Origin: Rhynchopus sp. YZ270_cl-10
Taxonomy: Eukaryota > Euglenozoa > Diplonemea > Diplonemida > Diplonemidae
Direction: 5' to 3'
Length of the DNA: 64,000 nucleotides
Assembly (NCBI GenBank): GCA_964035575.1
Contig: OZ037895.1
Coordinates: forward strand, 806,001-870,000
Under the pieces are notes generated by a model. That model made no database searches and was not told the origin of the DNA. It saw only the letters and a list, made by a program, of their open reading frames with translations. This document shows, piece by piece, positions 52,442 through 63,351 of the stretch (positions are counted from its first letter, which is position 1; each line of letters starts with the position of its first letter). The translations under genes and the position numbers were made by a program.

Positions 52442-52956
52442 CACGGGTCGGGAAAGATCTTTTTTTTTTTTTTTTTTTTCGAGAAAAAAAATCCTCTTCT
52501 CCCGAAAAAAAAAAAAAAAAAAAAGATTTTTGGGAGAAAAAAAAAAAGAGAAAAGATTTGAAAATCCTGGGAAAATCCTGAAAAAATCCTGAAAAATCCT
52601 GGAAAAATCCATGAAATTTCATGAAAAATCTCGAGATCTTGAGAAATCTTTGAAAAAAAAAAAAAAGATTTTCAAAATCTTTTTTTTTTTTTCCCCCAAA
52701 AAGATTTTTCAAAATCCCAAAAATCTTTTTTATCTTTTTTTTGAGAAAAAAAAGATTTTCAAGATCTTTTTCATCTTTTTTTCTCTTTTTTTCCTTTTTT
52801 TTCCTTTTTTTTCCAGGATTTTTCAAAGATCTCAAAGATCTCGAGAGATCCTGAAAAAAAAAGACAAAAATCCTGAAAATCTTGATTTTTTTTTTTTTTT
52901 CTCCCGAGATTCTCGAAAAAAGACAAAAAAATACAAAAGATCTTTCCTGACCCGTG
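52442..52956 (-). mobile_element. Palindromic A/T-rich element, inverted copy
   Basis: Inverted relative to the others, about 515 bp, flanked by T-runs. With copy 4 it makes a head-to-head pair 130 bp apart. Confidence 0.8.
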
Positions 52957-54174
52957 TTTTTTTTTTATCAGCCCGCATGCACACACATTAAAAAAAAATG
53001 TCTGTTGGATGCAAGGTGCACTTTTTTTTGTACTTTGCTTTCTTGCTCTAAAGGGAAAAAAAAACGAAAAAAGAAAATACACACACCCTTTTCCCCTTCA
53101 TATTCCTCCTTTTTTCCCTCTTCTTGGAACCATTAATTAGGGATTCCGAAGTAGAAAAAAAAATGCGTTTTTTTAAAAATTAGCTGACACGCCTGGGGTA
53201 GGGTGTGTGTACTTTTCTTTTCTCTTCTTTTTCTTTTCTTTTTTTTTTATTGTGCGTGTTTTACGATATTATTTTGTATTCGTAACAAAGCGATAAAAAA
53301 AAAAAAAACGGAAAAATACTCAAGTGTGATGACCCACGGAGCCTTTTTTTCCCTCTCCAAATTACAAAAAAAAAATCCATTCAATTTTAGTAATTTCAGG
53401 CTTTTTGTTTTTTTTTCTCTCTTTTTTTTTGGCTGAATAAGCACGAGATGTTTTTCATTCAGTTTAGTTTTTTTTGAGGCTTTAACTATGATATGCCCTG
53501 CTAGCCGTGTCTGCACCGGGGGCGGGGCGGGGGGCGAGTATTGTACAATACCGGGACCCAGTGACAAATGACTAGCGAAAAATGACGAAATGAAAAAGGT
53601 GACAAGTAAATGACAAGGAAATCACTTGACAAGTGACTTCTTATTTGTCATTTCACTTGTCATAAATATGACATGTGTTTCACTTGTCACTTGCCACTGG
53701 GTCCCGTCGTGTACCTAAGCCCCCCCAGTAGACCCTATTTGGAAGGTGATGTTTCCCCCCTCGTTACAACCTATTCATTCCACCCGCCTTCGATAGTTCC
53801 TGCTCCTAAAAAAAATGGCAGTAGGTACACCAAAAATCATTTTGTTTGCTTCCTCCTCTCTCTCTCTCTCTCTCTTTTCCCCCTTCCCCCCCCTTCTCTG
53901 GTTTACCCCCCTACCTCCCCTTCTCGCGTTTCGCAATTTCCTATCAGGGCGAGTTGTTTTTTTGTGTACGATTTCGTAGCAGATTAATCAGAGCGTTCTT
54001 AGCTGACGAGAGGCAGAATTCATCTTGCAAGAAAAAAGATGGGAGCATTTTTTTGTTGATCTCAAAATTTATGCTTTCAATTTGGTCAAATGCATAAGTT
54101 GAAATAATCTTTCAAGGGTTCTTTTTTCTTTTTCACTGACACACCACCATGGGGTTTTTTTGCAAAAGCAAAAA
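52957..54174. other. Noncoding stretch including a hairpin MITE
   Basis: Homopolymer runs, a weak A-like motif at 53431 (GGCTGAATAAGCACGAGATG) and another near 54000 (TTAGCTGACGAGAGGCAG). No gene. Confidence 0.4.
53552..53712. mobile_element. Hairpin MITE (CGGGACCCAGTG ends), CACGAC group
   Basis: CGGGACCCAGTGACAAATGA at the left and CACTTGCCACTGGGTCCCG at the right, then TCGTGTACCTAAG as next to the 16982 end. Arms hold repeated TGACAAGT and ACTTGTCA words. Confidence 0.7.
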
Positions 54175-54250
54175 AGTGGAGGTTGCACAAACTGTGGCAA
54201 CACAACCGAGGCAACCTACACTACTCCAAACAATTTATCAAAAAAAAAAA
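54175..54250 (+). repeat. Module C, copy 4
   Basis: GTGGAGGTTGCACAAACTG, TGTG-GCAA-CACA, ACCGAGGCAACCTACACTAC, TCC, TTTATC and an A-run. GGTTGC pairs with GCAACC, a paired change relative to the GTTGC/GCAAC seen elsewhere. Confidence 0.65.
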
Positions 54251-54314
54251 TTTTATGAAAGCTCAAACACCCACAACGAGGTTTTTTTTTGCCCCTGATA
54301 CCATCATGACTTCA

Positions 54315-54380
54315 GATGGTAACGTTGTGCAAAAGACTCAAATCTGTTCTGTTGTCTTAAGTACGAGTACTTCACCTTAG
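54315..54380 (+). CDS. Candidate terminal exon (GNVVQKTQICSVVLSTSTSP)
   Basis: After ATGACTTCAG the frame GNVVQKTQICSVVLSTSTSP runs to a stop at 54380; a GTACGA donor-like site lies at 54361. Weak but coding-like. Confidence 0.25.
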   Translation, partial: DGNVVQKTQICSVVLSTSTSP

Positions 54381-54556
54381 TAAACAGGGTCAAAAATTCG
54401 TCGAAATGGAAACAAATTTTTGGGTTGTTCTGAAGAGAGCCTTGGCGTGATTGGAGCGCGAATTTTTACAAAGTTTTTACGATGTACTATGCCACCTTTG
54501 ACTGCGCCATTGAACGTTCTCTTCTTTGCACTAAAAGTATGTGAAAGTATTTAGAC

Positions 54557-54588
<32 letters not shown>

Positions 54589-55191
54589 CAAATGATTTCT
54601 ATTCTATTGAATGAGAAAGTAAAACAACAAAAAAACAAAAACAAAAATAACACCATTGTTAGTGTTGGAGCATTTCATCACATTGTGTATAGATCAAATC
54701 TGCACAAAAAAAAAGCTCCTCCACTCAGTCATCCCACATCTTAGCAAGAAAAAAGGGTCTGTATCAGGTTTAAATAAAGCAAAACTACAAAAAAAAAAAA
54801 ACAAAACACAAAAAAAAATAACCTGGTATAGATCTCAAAGTAAAAAAAAAATAAAGAAGAAGAAAGGGAATTAAAAAAAAAACGTTTAGGGCGGATCTAA
54901 ATTAGAAAAACGTTAAGCGTCTGAACTCAATTTTTTTGAGGAAAAAGTTTTAATTTCTAAACTTTATTTTATACGAAGAGAAGTGGCAAGGTGAGTGCAT
55001 GGCTGGATGAAAAGGGGACAAGAGAGAAGAGAGCCACCACCACAAAAAAAATAGCCTTGGTCGTGACGTTTGGGGGTTCTGGTTTTCGAGAAAAATATTG
55101 AAAAGGTCGAACATTATTACGGTCGGTAATTTGTACGAATGCGGCCTCTACATTTTTTTTTGTCTTCACTAAGACGACCAGTCGTACAAGC

Positions 55192-55290
55192 CACCACCAA
55201 CACTCCACAGCCGAGCGCTACTTCGCGGAAGTTGTGCAGTGCTAGGACAAACATAACAAATTTTGAGAGCTGTCGGACGCTTAACATGTT
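55192..55290 (+). CDS. Candidate exon (VQATTNTPQPSATSRKLCSA)
   Basis: A T tract and ACGACCAG precede an open stretch VQATTNTPQPSATSRKLCSA, RTNITNFESCRTLNMF. A second frame is also open; the downstream border is unclear. Confidence 0.25.
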
Positions 55291-55602
55291 TATACTTTAT
55301 TCCGCCCTTTACCTTCCCCCCCGTTTTTTTTTTCTACAAACGAAAACGAGAGATGTACAATAAAAGGACATTTTTTGCATCGAGAGGAGATACGAAAAGC
55401 GTTCTTGGGAGTGGGGGAGGGAAATATATATTTAAAAAAAAAAAAAGGACAGAGTTTATTGCGATGTTTTTATTGTTTTTTTCTTTTTTCAAAGGATGAC
55501 AGCCTTAATCTGAGGCTTTAGTTTGTTATTCTACACAAAAAATTTGCTTTTTGTTTGTTCGTGTGTACGATTCTTTCGAATAAGATATAAAATAAATTGT
55601 GA

Positions 55603-55827
55603 AAATGGAATCTTTTTTTTTGGGGACAAATTGTCGCCCAAATAGTCCACGTTCTAGAGTTTATTTGTATCTCGTTAGCTATTCTCGGGGACCACACCAT
55701 TTCCGTGGACAGGTTCCGAAGAATAACGCAACAGGGAAGAACCAAAAGAGAACCAACCTCCTGCTCCTCCCCCCGTGTTGACCCGTCAGCCAAAGGGTGG
55801 GCAATGGTGTCGTTTTCAGAAAAAAAA
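55603..55827 (+). CDS. Candidate exon, about 70 codons, unidentified
   Basis: Frame reading WGQIVAQIVHVLEFICISLA, ILGDHTISVDRFRRITQQGR, TKREPTSCSSPRVDPSAKGW, AMVSFSEK. Of the possible exons after 50 kb this has the most convincing composition. No clear acceptor was found; a T-run precedes it. The minus strand is also open. The protein family is not recognised. Confidence 0.38.
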
Positions 55828-56305
55828 TTCACAAAAAAAAAAAAAAAAAAAAAAATAGTACGATTGCACCTTTCACCCCTACCCCCTCCTTTTCTTTTCT
55901 TCTTATCTTTCTTTTTAGTCGGGAACGATTTTTTTTTTATGCCGTTCGATATTGATAAAAAAAACCCCATGCTCAAAAAAAAATAAAGTTTCCCTTTTTT
56001 TTCTTTTCTGGAGAGAACGAACACTCTGGTAGAGGTGGGGCAAAAAAACATAGTTACCACATTTCCTACAGAAATTCAGAGATCACAAAAATGATTTTTT
56101 TTTCTACGAAAAATACGGTTCGATTACGCAAAGAAAAGCTTGAGGGGGAGAGAAAAAAACTTCCGTGTACATATTGTGTATCGGGAGAAAAAGGGTTTTG
56201 TATTTTTTTTGTACATCATTCGTCAAACTCGGGGCTTTTTTTTTGAAAACCAAAAATTTCAAAATTTAAAGTAAAACAACGAGCTCCCCCCATCCTTTTT
56301 TTTAA

Positions 56306-56342
56306 GATGACTAAGCACGAGAGGCTTAGGGTCATCTTAAAA
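56306..56342 (+). repeat. Module A, copy 16 (fully paired stem)
   Basis: TTTTTTTTAAG, ATGACTAAGCACGAGAGG, CTTAGGGTCATCTTA. Here GATGAC pairs perfectly with GTCATC where others have G-U. Two more diverged A copies follow at 56429 (GGTACCTATGCGGTAGTGAGG) and 56550 (GGTGACTTTGTGAGAAGTTAGG). Confidence 0.6.
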
Positions 56343-56862
56343 ACGGTTATTTTTCTTTTTCTTTTTCTCTGTGCTATCAATTTATTGAATGCATATGTCG
56401 AAATACTTTTTTTTTTTCTTTTTTAACAGGTACCTATGCGGTAGTGAGGCCTAGGTTCATCCACGCCACTTTGTGTTGCTACTTTACTTATCGTTGTCTT
56501 TTTCTTTTCTTTTCTTTTGCATTCTCAACTTCTCTTTATTATTTTCTTGGGTGACTTTGTGAGAAGTTAGGTTCATCTTATAAACCTTATTTTTTATTGT
56601 AACCAAGACGTGTGTCAAGAAGAACATACGTCTTGCAAGATTCTTTTATTTCCACTCTATATAAGAGTGTTTTTTTTTCTGTTATAGACAAGAAAAAAAT
56701 AATATTATATACACTGCTTGCTAGTTTTTGCGATTCTGAAAGCAGACATTATACAAACACCTTTCAAAGTACAAAATGGGGGGGCGCTTTTTTTTTTTTC
56801 GACTACAATTTATTGATTGTGTACTAGGATTGAAAGATCTCACAAAAAAAAAAGTTTGTATG

Positions 56863-57086
56863 TTAGTGGAGCGCACTCTATAGGGTGGTTCATAACTAAT
56901 ACAATCAAGTTTTTCAAAAAAAAAAAAGCTGATGTTGTTTTCTGCTGTTCAGAATTTGTTAACAGTACTAAAAATGGTGAAGAGTATCCTTCGGGGTGTC
57001 TGCACTCATGCGACTAAGCTTTTTCAAAAAAAAAAAAAATGTTGTCAGGCCAGAGTCTCGAGTTTGTCTCTGTACCATTGGGATAA
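56863..57086 (+). CDS. Two candidate mini-exons separated by a module D intron
   Basis: Module D copy 6 (56863-56928; GTATGTTAGTGGAGCGCACT start, AAAAG end) precedes 36 nt reading LMLFSAVQNLLT (56929-56964). An 83-nt segment from GTACTA to GTCAG (56965-57047) that matches module D follows, then 39 nt reading ARVSSLSLYHWDK (57048-57086) and GTGTAC. Both candidate exons are multiples of three and join in phase 0. Confidence 0.38.
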
Positions 57087-57486
57087 GGTGTACTGTCTGT
57101 GTGTATCCTTGCCTTTCCAAAAAGAAGGTGAAAATTGAGTACAAGAACCCACCTTAGTGGGTTATTTTGTCGTACAACAAAAGAACAAAAAAGACCACTT
57201 CATTCCCCCCCAGCAACGCGTTCCATAATACGAATCAATAAGAAATTGATCCAAAGAGCCTAGGTTACGCGTACCGTCATACATATATTTATTTATTTTT
57301 TATTGGCAGAAAAAGAAAAGAACACAATAACAAAAAAAAAAAAGTCTTCTCGCAAAGCAAATTTATTTTCTTATTTTATTTTGCGAAACTAAGCTATTTT
57401 TTTTTCAACGAATTGTCATCAGAAAGTGACGACTGAGACGTTGATTGCTTTCTTTTTGTTTTGTTTTTTTTTTATTCTTCAAAAAG

Positions 57487-57596
57487 CATGGTATAGGACG
57501 GATCTCCAAGAATTGCAAAATGAAATTTGCAACGTGTTGGGTGGTGAGTTCACTCCCAGTGCTGCACAGTGTCAGTACGCTGTCCAACGCACACAT
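57487..57596 (+). CDS. Candidate exon (WYRTDLQELQNEICNVLGGE)
   Basis: A long T tract with TTCAAAAAG precedes 36 codons, WYRTDLQELQNEICNVLGGE, FTPSAAQCQYAVQRTH, followed by GTGAGA. Good coding character; a faint resemblance to Myb/SANT-like repeats (spacing W ... QC-Y) was noted but is not enough to name it. An internal GTGAGT could shorten the exon. Confidence 0.4.
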
Positions 57597-57927
57597 GTGA
57601 GACTCGTGAAAACGAGTGTGGGTACATCAGTCCCATCCGGAGTGCTCGTGGTTTAGTAACCGATCCACACTGAACGCAACGAGCGGCTTGTTTGCGTGGC
57701 AAAACCTCTGTGTGGATTTTTGGGTGGTTTTTGCCTGCAACCGCCTTTGCCGTTTTTGTGTAAAAACGTGGGTTGCGTGGTACTGCAGTGAGAACGTGTA
57801 CATCACCCTATGTGGCCCACACAAAGATCCGTCCCATTCCGTGCAAAAAGTGCAAAAAAAATAGCCTTCGGGCGACATTGAGTACAGATCCTGCACTAGC
57901 AGGTTTATTGTCGATACAACAAAAAAG

Positions 57928-57967
57928 AAATTATGCACATAGCGATAGTGGAAAAAGAAGCAAATGT
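57928..57967 (+). CDS. Candidate mini-exon (IMHIAIVEKEAN)
   Basis: Follows TATTGTCGATACAACAAAAA-AG and ends at GTACGT. The same upstream motif and the same end (CAAATGTGTACGT) occur at 10505-10582, suggesting duplicated gene segments. Confidence 0.3.
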
Positions 57968-58011
57968 GTACGTGTGTGTGTGTTTTTTTTATATCAGATG
58001 TAAACCACGAA

Positions 58012-58098
58012 AGATGGATGTAGGACTGCATGGTTAGGGGGGTCCACCCTGGTCATGTATTAAGATACACTGTAACGAGCGGGCTGTTGTATTTCAAG
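58012..58098 (+). repeat. Module E, copy 6
   Basis: ATGGATGTAGGACTGCATGG, TTAGGGGGGTCCACC, GGTCATGTATTAAGATACAC, TGTAACGAGCGGGCTGTTG, TATTTCAAG. Shorter E copies at 60893-60935 and 62620-62668 keep ACACTG ... CGAGCGGGCTGTTGTATTT. Confidence 0.6.
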
Positions 58099-58179
58099 GC
58101 AACTTTTTTTATGACGTGAGGGGCTTACTAGCCCACTACTACTCCAAATAGCTAATGGTTTACAACTAAAGCTACACCA

Positions 58180-58590
58180 ACAAAACCACTACTAGTTTCA
58201 GCACGCAGCCGTTACGACTAGTAGTTCCACTAGTAGTCCCCCCTAGACTAGCCCGCCGTGTTTTTTTTTTTTTTTGTGTGTTTACCCCAGGCTCTCCGCT
58301 AGGATTTCCGATTTTGAAAATATTCTGTTGATGGTCCACGTTGGTGGGGTACATGCTTGCGCCGCAGGCGCACGGTACGCAACTTTTTTTTTTACCAACG
58401 CCCGATTTTGACTTTTTTGGGACGTTTGAGCACTCACCTCTCCATATCTTCTTCTCCTGAGCTTTTTTGACAGGTAGAGCGGGTCTGAACCACTCAGCAG
58501 AACTTTTTTTTTTTTTCTTTTTTCCCCATTTTCAAAAAGTTCTGTTGACAATCAACAGAACTTTAGTACCTAGCGGAGTGCCTGGTTTAC
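58180..58590 (-). repeat. Inverted copy of the 24.7-26.0 kb composite repeat
   Basis: ACTAGT-rich end (58183-58250, matching 41245-41330), then the complements of 25870-25960 and of 24760-25000, including GCGCCGCAGGCGCACGGTAC and the AAAGTTCTGTTGA palindrome. The element boundary appears to be GGCACTCCGCTAGGTAC, present at both loci. Confidence 0.65.
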
Positions 58591-58771
58591 CCCCCCTCTA
58601 TTCCCACCATGTCTTCATTTCCCACCCACCCCCTTTTCCCCTCACCCTTTTATAATTGCCTTCTAGTACATGGAGATCAATTTATCTTTGATGCAAAGAT
58701 GTGTGTGAACGAGAGGCGTACATCTTGCTCAGAGCTTTCTCTTTCAAGCTTTTTTTCTTTCTTCTATTCAG

Positions 58772-58873
58772 GTGACTAAGTGCCCCCCTGTGCTTAGGTT
58801 CATCTTAAAAGCCTTAAACCACCTTCTAGCAAGCGTGGGGTGATTTCTTTTTTCTTTTTTTTTTCTTTTCTAG
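58772..58873 (+). repeat. Module A, copy 19 (possible 102-nt intron)
   Basis: TTCTTCTATTCAG, GTGACTAAGTGCCCCCCTG, TGCTTAGGTTCATCTTAAAA, a long T tract and TTTTCTAG. A coding-like stretch follows directly. Confidence 0.6.
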
Positions 58874-58947
58874 GCAAAACCGCTGCTTTGGTGTTTTTCA
58901 CGAAGCAAAAAAACGTCATCGATCCAAAAAATATTCAAAAGATGCAC
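58874..58947 (+). CDS. Candidate exon (KTAALVFFTKQKNVIDPKN)
   Basis: After TTTTCTAG: 24 codons, KTAALVFFTKQKNVIDPKN, IQKMH, then GTAAAG in phase 0. Strong coding character and good borders. The family could not be named from 24 residues. Confidence 0.45.
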
Positions 58948-59244
58948 GTAAAGGGGGGATGCCGTTGTTCACGGATCAGGGGAGGGAAGAGGGGGAAAAT
59001 AGGATCCCAAAAAAAAAAAAATATCCAAACAAGGCTGGGGGTCGAAACAAAAATCAAAAAAAACCTCGACACCCCCCCGAAACCCCTGCTTCACCTGAAG
59101 TGCGCTCATTTTTTTTCTCTCTCTCTTTTTTTTTTTTTTGTAATTTTCGGTTAGGCGCCAACTGTTCCTATTTTATTTTATGGGTATGTGTTCGCGCTTT
59201 TTTTTTTTTTTTTTTGTTCCCATCTTTCAAGCCTCCTTTTTATA

Positions 59245-59340
59245 GGTGACTGAGTGCGTCAAGCTTGAGGTTCATCTTACCTAAACCTTTTCTTTCTCTC
59301 TCCTCTCTCTCTTTTGCTTGGTATTCTATTCGATTCCCAC
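59245..59340 (+). repeat. Module A, copy 20
   Basis: CCTTTTTATAG, GTGACTGAGTGCGTCAAGC, TTGAGGTTCATCTTACC, then a CT tract; CCCCCTTTCAG follows at 59350. The stem is kept although the TAAGC/GCTTA words have changed. Confidence 0.5.
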
Positions 59341-59599
59341 CCCCTTTCAGTGCAGCTCACTGTACTATTGTTCTGCTCAATATTTTTTTTCCCCCTACCC
59401 TTTACGGACGAAGGTTTAACCCTGTACGGACGGAGGCCGTTTTTTTATTATTATTTTTTTTTTGGGGGTAAAAAAAAAAAAAAATTATGCCAAGCTCCAG
59501 GCTTTGCGCTAACTTCTGTCCTTTGTCCCGGGATTTTTGGATATTTTTGTGGTGCGTTTTTTTTTTGCAAACCGGGGTTTCCTTAAGAAAACCAGAGAA

Positions 59600-60545
59600 T
59601 CTCATATTTCATAGTAAGGGTACTTTAGAGTGTTTTCACACACACATGTGACCCCACCGTGGAGAGCAATCGGCTCGCGCGATCAAAAGAAAGCAGAGAA
59701 GAGGGAAAAGAAAAAAAGAAAAAAGTTGGGTACCGTGCGCCTGCGGCGCTACCTGTTCCTACCCTCCTTTATGTTTAAACATGATGTACTTATGTACAGT
59801 TCATTTTATTTTGAGTACGACTCCACATCCCCCCTGAGGATGATCCCCCCTCCCTCACGGATAAAGATTGATTAGGACGCCATGGGGCACACCCCCTCCG
59901 AGGCCATAACCGTCCTGGGTTTTCTCACTCTTCTCTGTGGTCACTGAAACCCCACCGCCATCACTACGTTACCGATAGCTTCTTCAGTACGTTGGGTTTT
60001 CAGACCTGAAAATAACCCTTGTTTACGAGTATGGGCTCATGTTTTGTCAAATTTTAAGTCGCTGCATTTTTGTCCATTTTTCCGTACATCCCCCACCACA
60101 ATCCGGGATTGGTTCGGAAATGCAACAAAACGACCTCTTGGCGGGGAAAAGCCACAGGAAATTTATGCACTTTTTGCAAACAGGGGTTTCCTTACTAAAA
60201 CCAGAGGAATCTCATCGTTCAGAGTAAGAGTACTTTAGAGTGTTTTTGCACACACATGTGACCCCACCGTGGAGAGCAATCGGCTCGTGCAATCAAAAGA
60301 AAGCAGAAAAAAGGGAAACATAAAAAGACAAAAGTTGGGTACCGTGCGCCTGCGGCGCTACCTGTTCCCAGTCAAAACACCACAATTTCATCTGAATTTG
60401 GGTTTTCAGACCTGAAAATGCCCCTTGTTTAAGAGTATGGGTTCATATTTTGTGAAAATTTAAGTCACTAAAATTTTGTCCATTTTCCCGAATATGCCCC
60501 ACCACAGCGCGGGATTGGCTCGGAAATGCCACAAAACACTGTTTT
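59600..60545. repeat. Dispersed repeat block (CTGCGGCGC family), two units
   Basis: Two similar units (about 59620-59760 and 60225-60365): CATGTGACCCCACCGTGGAG, CAATCGGCTCG, TCAAAAGAAAGCAG, GTACCGTGCGCCTGCGGCGC. They alternate with the CCCCACCACA/GGAAATGC unit (60050-60135 and 60450-60535). The reverse order is seen at 8655-8830. Confidence 0.65.
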
Positions 60546-61297
60546 TTCACCCCCTGACGCACAACTATTTGAGGTGCGTTTTTTTGGTCCCGAAACACGT
60601 TTTTTCAGATTTTTTTCCAAAAGTTAGCGCGAAGCCTGCCAAGCTCCCCTCCCATTCTCCCCGTGGGGGGGGAAAATACTCTTTTTTCACAGCACTTCCA
60701 AAATAGAAAAAAAAAATCCCTAGCTTTCCTTAGGAAAGCAGCAAAGTGGAAACTGTCTTCTCTTTGAAGATAACACATACAGCATGCACCCTGTGTGATG
60801 ATGTATGTCGACTTATCTATTTGCAAGCTAAACTTGCAATGAAAAAGAGAACCAAAAATTGGAAAAAAAAAAATTGCACATCTTTTTTTAAAAAGGTACA
60901 CTGCTGTCATCGAGCGGGCTGTTGTATTTTCAAGTCAACCTTTTCTCTCTCTCTCCCACTCCCCCCGATCGTGCTGACTTCCTTTGACTAAAAAAGGTTA
61001 GTGTAGGCAGTCTGTATAGCAGCTACGCTACACAGATTAGCAAAAAAAAAAAAAAAAAAGGAGCTATTTATTTGGTGTGAAAATAACGCGTTTATTTCAC
61101 CAAGTTGGTGCTTCCAACCCGAGTGAATCTATGTCAAAAAGGTTGGAAATACCAACCAATTGAAATATGCGGTATTTCCATACAATATTAGGTCCTTCGG
61201 GGGAAGCTTTATTTTTTTTTGAGCCGTTTTCGCAGCGATTCGAAAAAATAAAGCTTTGCTCGAGTTGATTTAAAAAAAAATTACAAAAAAATATATA

Positions 61298-61371
61298 GTG
61301 GAGCACACTCTAGGGTGGCTACACTTATACAAACCAAGTTTTCAAAAAAAAAAAAAAATAAGAAAAATCAG
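61298..61371 (+). repeat. Module D, copy 8
   Basis: TATAGTGGAGCACACTCTAG, GGTGGCTACACTTATACAAA, CCAAGTTTTC, A-run, AAAATCAG. Confidence 0.55.
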
Positions 61372-61440
61372 CCCCTCTGGATACTCCCAAAGAGGGGGGA
61401 AGAACGTACGCCACCTGTGAATCTCTCTAGAGTCAACTAC
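61372..61440 (+). CDS. Candidate exon (PLWILPKRGEERTPPVNLSR)
   Basis: Directly after module D: PLWILPKRGEERTPPVNLSR, VNYAS, running into a T tract and CTAG. The 3' border is not clear. Confidence 0.33.
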
Positions 61441-63202
61441 GCTAGCTCTTTTTTTTTTTTTCTAGGTGAGTTTTGCAATTTCCAGGAGGCTTGTCTTGAA
61501 AAAAAAAAAAAGTTAAAATGGATAAATCTGAATGACAGCTACACAGATTATTTAAAAAAATGGATACAAAAACAGGGGTCAAACAGATACCTGACAGCGA
61601 GTTACTCCAAGTTTTTTTTTTTTTGTAAATTTGAAAAGCACAGCTGTCTCAACCCTGATACAGAAAACAAAAACAAAAAAATTCAAGACAGCCAGCCTTG
61701 ACCCCCTATTTGATGGGGGCGAAAAAAAAACAAAATAAAAAAAAATCTCAAAATATCCTCCCAAACATCCCAGTTTTTCTGCCCTCCCGGGGCCATCCCC
61801 CCTGCGTTTTTTGGCATTATCAACTTCACCTTTATTTAAATAATTTGCACCCCATGTAATACAAAAAGATGTAACATAGGTGAGTGGAGGAAGTCTTGAC
61901 CTTTTCCTTCCCTATTTATTTGTGAAGGACTGTTTTATTTTGCCATTTAAAAAAAAAAAAAATTTTTGGTTTTTTTTTTGAACAAATGTTATTGTTCCCT
62001 TCACCCCCTCCCCACCCCCTCCCCGCCAATTCACCCGACAGGTAATTGAGCAATCAACAAAAAGTATTCTTTTTTATCTTCCTTTTCTCAGTTATTATTA
62101 TTATTTTTTTGTGTTCTGTTATTACACTTTATATCCTATTTGATTAATTATCGTTCGCTTGGTAAAGTGCTGTTCGCAGCTGTACCCGTTGCCAAGCTTT
62201 TTACTTTGTGTTTATTTCTTGTAATTTTACTTCATTGGTTCACATACCATTGGCAGCCTTACGACCATTGATTTTTTTTTCGGTGGGATATACACGCGAG
62301 GCTTAGTTAGGTTCATCTTTTAAACGCTTTTTCTTATATTTTTTTTTCGCTGCTTTTTCGCTGCCTTGAGCATCTAAATCAAAGCATAATCCAGCGCTCA
62401 GCTTTTTTTTTTGACACACCTGGTTTTGTGTGCAATGTTCCTCTCGGGGGAACTGTCGCGACTGCTTCTGTTATTTATGTTCACTTAAACCCCTTTCCTT
62501 TCCTTTTTTGCACTCTCAATTTATTTAAATTATTTTTTTATCGTGTTGTAGTGGTGGTGGAGGTGTGGTTACACCCCACAAATTCCCCCTCCCACAAAAC
62601 TCTAAAATAAATCAAAATAAAGGAGATACACATGTCACGATCGGGCTGTTGTATTTCAAGTCAAAGTTTGATTTATGTGTTCCATTTTTTATTGTTATGT
62701 TATTTCTTGCCCTGTTGGATAGGTCTTTACAAATTTAAGTTCTGCACACCTTTTGCTGATACATTGTGTGTAGAAAACTTCTAAGCGTAAGCTTCATTCA
62801 CATGACATTTTATCACATCCTCTCAAAACTCCCCCCCCGAATTTACCTGGATTCCACGAAACCTTTTCCCATCCCTATTCTACATTCTCTCTCCCCCCCG
62901 TTGGAAGGAAATACTACCTTTTGAATCAAAAGAAAAAAAAAACCCATCTCGTTTTGCTTTTTTTCTTTTTTTCATCCCCCCTGCCGTGCTTTACACCTTT
63001 TACTTTTCCTCAATTTATCCCCCTATGTTCCTATGGGAAGATAACTCCATCTTTAAGAGAAGAAAAAAGAAAAAAAAAAACTGCTTTGTGGTGTGGCTGC
63101 ATGGAGGGGGGTGCAAAAAGTGTGCAGAAGTACGCAAGAAAAGTGCGAATCACCCCTCCTCGGGCCACATCAGTTATATTTTTTTTTTAACGAATATGAT
63201 AA

Positions 63203-63351
63203 GGTGACTAAACACGAGAGGCTTAGGATCATCTTATAAATGGTGCTTTCGGAAGTCGGTCAACGACCTGTCAGCGACGTGTCAATATCAGGGTGTGTGT
63301 ATGGAGTCCCTGTGTCAGCGACCTGTCAATATCGACCCCTCCCGGAGCACC
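63203..63351 (+). mobile_element. Module A with a GGTGC MITE inserted after it
   Basis: GATAAG, GTGACTAAACACGAGAGG, CTTAGGATCATCTTATAAAT (63203-63241), then GGTGCTTTCGGAAGTCGGTC to CCCGGAGCACC (63242-63351), flanked by AAT. The MITE differs from the copy at 11834 at few sites. Confidence 0.7.
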
